Under the pieces are notes generated by a model, which was not told the DNA's origin, did no database searches, and saw only the letters and a list, made by a program, of their open reading frames with translations. Positions 7,818 to 10,556 of a DNA stretch of 10,556 nt are shown piece after piece; position 1 is the first letter of the stretch; every line of letters begins with the position of its first letter. The DNA is from Euperipatoides rowelli. Lineage: Eukaryota; Onychophora; Udeonychophora; Euonychophora; Peripatopsidae. Both the position numbers and the translations under genes were made by a program. Where the stretch lies: the NCBI GenBank assembly GCA_003024985.2, contig PXIH01S0025221.1, one strand, 5' to 3'.

Positions 7818-7844
7818 ATCTTATCTCTCAGAGAGAGGATAGAT
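7818..7844. repeat. Imperfect hairpin
   Basis: ATCTTATCTCTC (7818-7829) pairs with GAGAGGATAGAT (7833-7844) with one or two bulged bases around a three-base loop. No function is inferred. Confidence 0.45.
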
Positions 7845-7956
7845 TATGTCACATGGAAAATAAAGTAAATTATATGATGATTCTAAAAATCAAAACGGAC
7901 AATCTATAAAATATGAAAAATTAAAAAAAAAAAATTCTGGATTGGAGGAGCGTGAT

Positions 7957-7972
7957 TATATATATATATATA
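7957..7972. repeat. (TA)8 microsatellite
   Basis: Eight uninterrupted TA dinucleotides precede TTTTAATAAA. It is self-complementary and may form a cruciform. Confidence 0.9.
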
Positions 7973-8138
7973 TTTTAATAAATAAAAATTAACAAAATCT
8001 TTCAATTATTATCAGATTCCTGATTAACATCTGATAAAAATGACATTGTAATTCAGTTTATGACCATTAATATTCTAATCACTTCTGGATTTAAAATAAT
8101 GAAATGTTTTAATTACATACTTCTAGCATCTATTGTGA

Positions 8139-8160
8139 CTTAGGTGGACACACACCTGAG
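8139..8160. repeat. Hairpin with E-box arms
   Basis: CTTAGGTG (8139-8146) and CACCTGAG (8153-8160) form an 8-bp stem with one T-G wobble around a six-base loop. The right arm contains CACCTG, a Snail/bHLH-type E-box core. The regulatory meaning is speculative. Confidence 0.5.
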
Positions 8161-8352
8161 TGGAATATACAACTTAAGCCTAGAATCTCCTATGTAAATA
8201 ATTATAAAGCTTAAAGTTTATAAGCAATTAATTTAGAGACTCCTTTTTATATCATTAACTCAAGTATACATGGCTATTAATAATCTTCAACAAGGGATGT
8301 ATGATATTGTAATCTTTTGATTATATTTGTATATTATTTAATGTAATGTGGG

Positions 8353-8372
8353 GTGTGGATCACACTCGTGTG
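8353..8372. repeat. Alternating GTGTG / CACAC / GTGTG palindrome
   Basis: GTGTG (8353-8357), CACAC (8361-8365) and GTGTG (8368-8372) allow two mutually exclusive short hairpins, although both have loops of only two or three bases. The motif lies in a less AT-rich patch (about 8345-8475) that also holds the DR1 site. Confidence 0.4.
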
Positions 8373-8456
8373 GCTGCATGGATGCCATAGATGCACATGT
8401 AGGGGTCTGTTCCCTTTGTGATTTCCAATTTTTCCATTACATTTGGTGGCCATTGT

Positions 8457-8470
8457 TGGGCCAAAGGTCA
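8457..8470 (+). promoter_or_regulatory. HNF4/RXR-type DR1 nuclear receptor site
   Basis: TGGGCCAAAGGTCA matches the HNF4 consensus GGGGNCAAAGKTCA at 13 of 14 positions. It is a direct repeat of AGGTCA-type half-sites with one spacer (GGGCCA-A-AGGTCA). Such sites are bound by HNF4, RXR heterodimers and COUP-TF in animals. It sits in a locally less AT-rich patch. No gene promoter is identified nearby, so it would act as an enhancer element if functional. A single sequence match is weak evidence of binding in vivo. Confidence 0.35.
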
Positions 8471-9129
8471 AGATGTTTTTGTTAATTCTTTTGTTTAATT
8501 GTCTTGGACTTCAATATTTTCATTACAGTACACACTAATTTCAATTTAATTTACTGTATATATGAGAGGGGTAAAATAAACAATTATAAAATTGGCTAAT
8601 TGGAAAAATATATATTTTATAACTTTTTTTTTTTTAAACTTGGTTTACTATTATGTATGAGTGATATAAATTCTGATCAATTTTTTTTAAAAGATTTTAT
8701 TTGATATTAAACAATATAATTACCATAAGTTGTAATCTATATCAAAATGAGGTTCACAAATTTTACAGTCCATTAGGCCTACTCCATAATTTATACTTTT
8801 TTTTTTTTTTTAAATCTTGTTTTGAATATTGGCATATTACTTTTCATTTCAATTTTCATCAATACTTACCTAAAAATTCATGTATGCCTTAATTTAAGTA
8901 ATCAAAGTTCCTAGATGACTGTCTAGTCTAAGCTCCTTATATTGTGAATAGTTTCTTTTTTTTTTCATTTGATACTTTCTTCATTATAACCTCCTGCTCC
9001 CTTTTTTATTTTAATAATGTATTTTAATTTTATTTGCAGTTTTGAAATATTTGTATTTAATCATGAAATAATATTTTTTAAAAAATATGTATTGTGTTTC
9101 AAAGGATTTCTTTGGTGGATTGTTTTTGT
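8471..9129. other. AT-rich non-coding stretch
   Basis: No gene or RNA is seen. It includes a T15 run at 8797-8811 and several shorter T runs. The plus-strand frames at 8701-8892 and 9017-9223 are Phe/Tyr/Asn-rich and of low complexity, consistent with chance. Confidence 0.5.
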
Positions 9130-9148
9130 CCCCCCTCCCCCCACTCCC
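9130..9148. repeat. C-rich tract
   Basis: C6-T-C6-A-CT-CCC at 9130-9148. The minus strand is G-rich and can form a G-quadruplex if the long runs are split. It resembles the C-rich tract at 5691 in being an isolated pyrimidine run in AT-rich DNA. Confidence 0.75.
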
Positions 9149-9271
9149 ATTCCAAACCAATCACTATACATGAATTTTAGTTTGAATGTTTTTAAAAGTG
9201 AACTTTTTCTGTTGAGTTTTTAATAAAATCAATTTTATCTAAGGGAAAAATCAGCAAATATTGAAAAAAAA
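9149..9271. other. Non-coding AT-rich spacer
   Basis: Nothing recognisable lies between the C-rich tract and the next palindrome. Confidence 0.4.
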
Positions 9272-9295
9272 AAAGACAAAAAGATTTTTGTCTTT
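9272..9295. repeat. Perfect 11-bp palindrome
   Basis: AAAGACAAAAA (9272-9282) and TTTTTGTCTTT (9285-9295) are exact reverse complements separated by GA. As a stem it would use a four-base loop and 10 pairs. In either orientation a U-rich tail is close, but there is no evidence of a polymerase III unit or other transcript ending here. Confidence 0.65.
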
Positions 9296-9386
9296 ATAAA
9301 GTGGAAGTATTTAGCTAAAATCCCCCTTTTTGTGATATCTTAAATTTTTTCTTCAAAGATATTGATTTATTTTTATCTCTGAAAAT

Positions 9387-9414
9387 ACTATCTTTTTAAA
9401 AAAAAACAGATAGT
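9387..9414. repeat. Hairpin with A/T-rich stem
   Basis: ACTATCTTTTT (9387-9397) pairs with AAAAA-C-AGATAGT (to 9414) with one bulged C. It lies about 100 bases after another palindrome built on the same A-run/T-run pattern. Confidence 0.5.
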
Positions 9415-9870
9415 GTGACAAAATTCAAATTTGATGTAACATTTTTATCTTTTGAATTGTGTGTTTCTTCTTATCTTCTAGTTTACTATTCCTTGTAATT
9501 GAAGAAGTAAACCTTATTCAGTTTACATATTTATTGCCTTTCAATCTTCTGGATTATAAAAGCTGTAGTGATTTTATAGTAGAGCCAACATTCTTTTTGT
9601 GCATTCAATTTCATGGTTGACTATTTTATCATTTTAAATGAAGTTTCAACATGTATTTATAAATGTTATTTTGTAGACAGTTAAAAACAAAACATTTGAT
9701 AAAGTACCTGTATTTAAGTTTGTTCAATATTAAAATAAAACTTCTACAAAATAGAAATTACATAATAATGTTAATTATTCTATCAGAATTCTTTTTCTAC
9801 ATAGTTAATTTGTAATACAGTGTATGTAGAATCATTTTTTTTACAAAACAACGCAGTAGCTGTTTGTGCA
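9415..9870. other. Non-coding AT-rich stretch
   Basis: No gene or element is recognised. The open frames that reach into the next repeat from either strand are made open by the TG/CA array and not by coding constraint. Confidence 0.5.
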
Positions 9871-9918
9871 TGTGTGTGTGTGTGTGTGTGTGAAGTAATC
9901 GAGAGAGAAGAGAAAGAG
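9871..9918. repeat. (TG)11 microsatellite followed by purine tract
   Basis: Eleven TG units at 9871-9892, followed after a few bases by a GA-rich tract at 9901-9918. The (TG)n part favours Z-DNA, and the purine tract favours triplex formation. The repeated Cys-Val in the overlapping plus frame and Thr-His in the minus frame come from this array. Confidence 0.92.
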
Positions 9919-10289
9919 TGTATGACAGGCAACCCAAGATCAGAATGGTATCCAATAGGATCATTCTGCCACTTTGGATATGACGTGTCCAGGGGAAAAA
10001 CGATCACAGTCACAAAAGTATATTTATAAGAAAAACTAAAAACAAAGCCTACCTCTGCACACTATCCCCCTTTGCTGAATATATTTGATGTACATTTATT
10101 CAAACTCTGATCTTCTTTCCCCTGTTTTGATACTGCTCAGTTAAAGACCACAACAAGAAAGAGCTTTTGGAAAATATAAATAACTTCATAATTCATTTTT
10201 TGCGACTAATCGTTTTCCCCTGGACCTTTCATATATGTTGTAGATTTTGGGCTATTTTATTGTATTTCCCATCTAGAAGTTTACTTCTT
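9919..10289. other. Stretch without a supported gene
   Basis: Bases 9919-10020 are less AT-rich than average, but the open frames there start in the TG array and show no known domain. The rest is ordinary AT-rich sequence. Confidence 0.4.
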
Positions 10290-10346
10290 GGGGGAAGGTG
10301 GTATGATGGACAAGGGTGTCCAGAGGTGGAGGGGAGGCAAGGGGGG
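10290..10346 (+). repeat. G-rich tract, possible G-quadruplex
   Basis: Runs of G5 (10290-10294), G3 (10314-10316), G4 (10331-10334) and G6 (10341-10346), with several GG pairs between, on the plus strand. Two of the loops exceed 12 bases, so a stable three-tetrad quadruplex is uncertain, but two-tetrad forms are possible. The frame crossing it (10167-10382) is Gly-rich from composition and is not called as coding. Confidence 0.55.
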
Positions 10347-10556
10347 CACCTGGAAAAACATTCTTTTTTTTTTTACAAGTGAAAATATTCTAAAATATTT
10401 TTTTATAAAAGTCTTGATGTGCTGAGATGAGTTTATGAATAAATATTTCACAGAATTCACTTAAGAAAAGGTTATCAAAACACCGAACAAACAAATTTCT
10501 GGGTGTGAAAAAACAATAAAATAGTGCATACCAAGCAAATCAAAAATCTTATTGGG
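10347..10556. other. Non-coding AT-rich end of window
   Basis: No gene or recognisable element. A/T homopolymer runs only. Confidence 0.45.

Larger units (their letters stand above)
7463..8138. other. Non-coding stretch upstream of the HARBI1-like frame
   Basis: No gene is recognised. If the minus-strand frame is a real first exon, its promoter would lie in the first few hundred bases here. No diagnostic TATA or initiator could be chosen among many AT-rich candidates. The rest is AT-rich with a few structured repeats listed separately. Confidence 0.45.

Noticed and set aside
9783-10029. Cys-Val-rich (+) and Thr-His-rich (-) frames as small secreted peptides
   Set aside because: The repeats are translations of the TG/CA microsatellite. 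No signal peptide, splice context or conserved cysteine spacing supports them.
1-10556. CRISPR array, phage, bacterial operon or retroviral genes
   Set aside because: No regularly spaced direct repeats with unique spacers, no long frames, no Shine-Dalgarno-led genes, and no reverse transcriptase, gag or envelope-like motifs were seen on either strand.

Overview
The window looks like intergenic or intronic DNA from a metazoan, probably an invertebrate. It is strongly AT-rich, dense in homopolymer A and T runs, and carries (TTA)n, (TA)n and (TG)n microsatellites, a minisatellite, a foldback repeat and a tRNA-derived SINE-like piece. No long open frame, operon or bacterial-style signal is present, so a prokaryotic origin is very unlikely. 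Cnidarian or molluscan DNA would fit, but nothing here fixes the species. There is no complete gene.

Layout. Bases 1-1965 are featureless AT-rich DNA. Bases 1966-2337 hold about 13 diverged copies of a 27-29 bp unit, most of which carry an inverted CCAAT box. Bases 3118-3490 hold an AT-rich palindrome followed by a foldback inverted repeat with arms of about 130 bp. Bases 3661-3719 are a small GC-rich island able to form a hairpin. Bases 3944-4116 contain a poly(A) tract, an unresolved base (N at 4063) and a long (TTA)n array. Directly after it, 4162-4230 (+) is a short frame whose peptide resembles the start of a MADF domain and which ends at a possible splice donor. Bases 4490-4544 (-) hold a tRNA-like SINE fragment with a good B box. 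Bases 4688-5125 (+) are a less AT-rich segment with one frame broken by a single TGA. Bases 5822-6049 (-) hold an unrecognised exon-like frame. Bases 7271-7462 (-) hold a 63-codon frame that resembles the N-terminus of PIF/Harbinger (HARBI1-like) nucleases. The remainder, 7463-10556, is non-coding with hairpins, microsatellites, an HNF4-like DR1 site near 8457 and G/C-rich runs.

The most interesting reading is that the MADF-like exon (+) and the HARBI1-like frame (-) face each other across about 3 kb. PIF/Harbinger transposons carry a nuclease gene together with a Myb/SANT- or MADF-type DNA-binding gene, so the pair could be remains of one element or of genes derived from it. This rests on two short peptide resemblances seen by eye, and no terminal inverted repeats were found. 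It is a hypothesis only.
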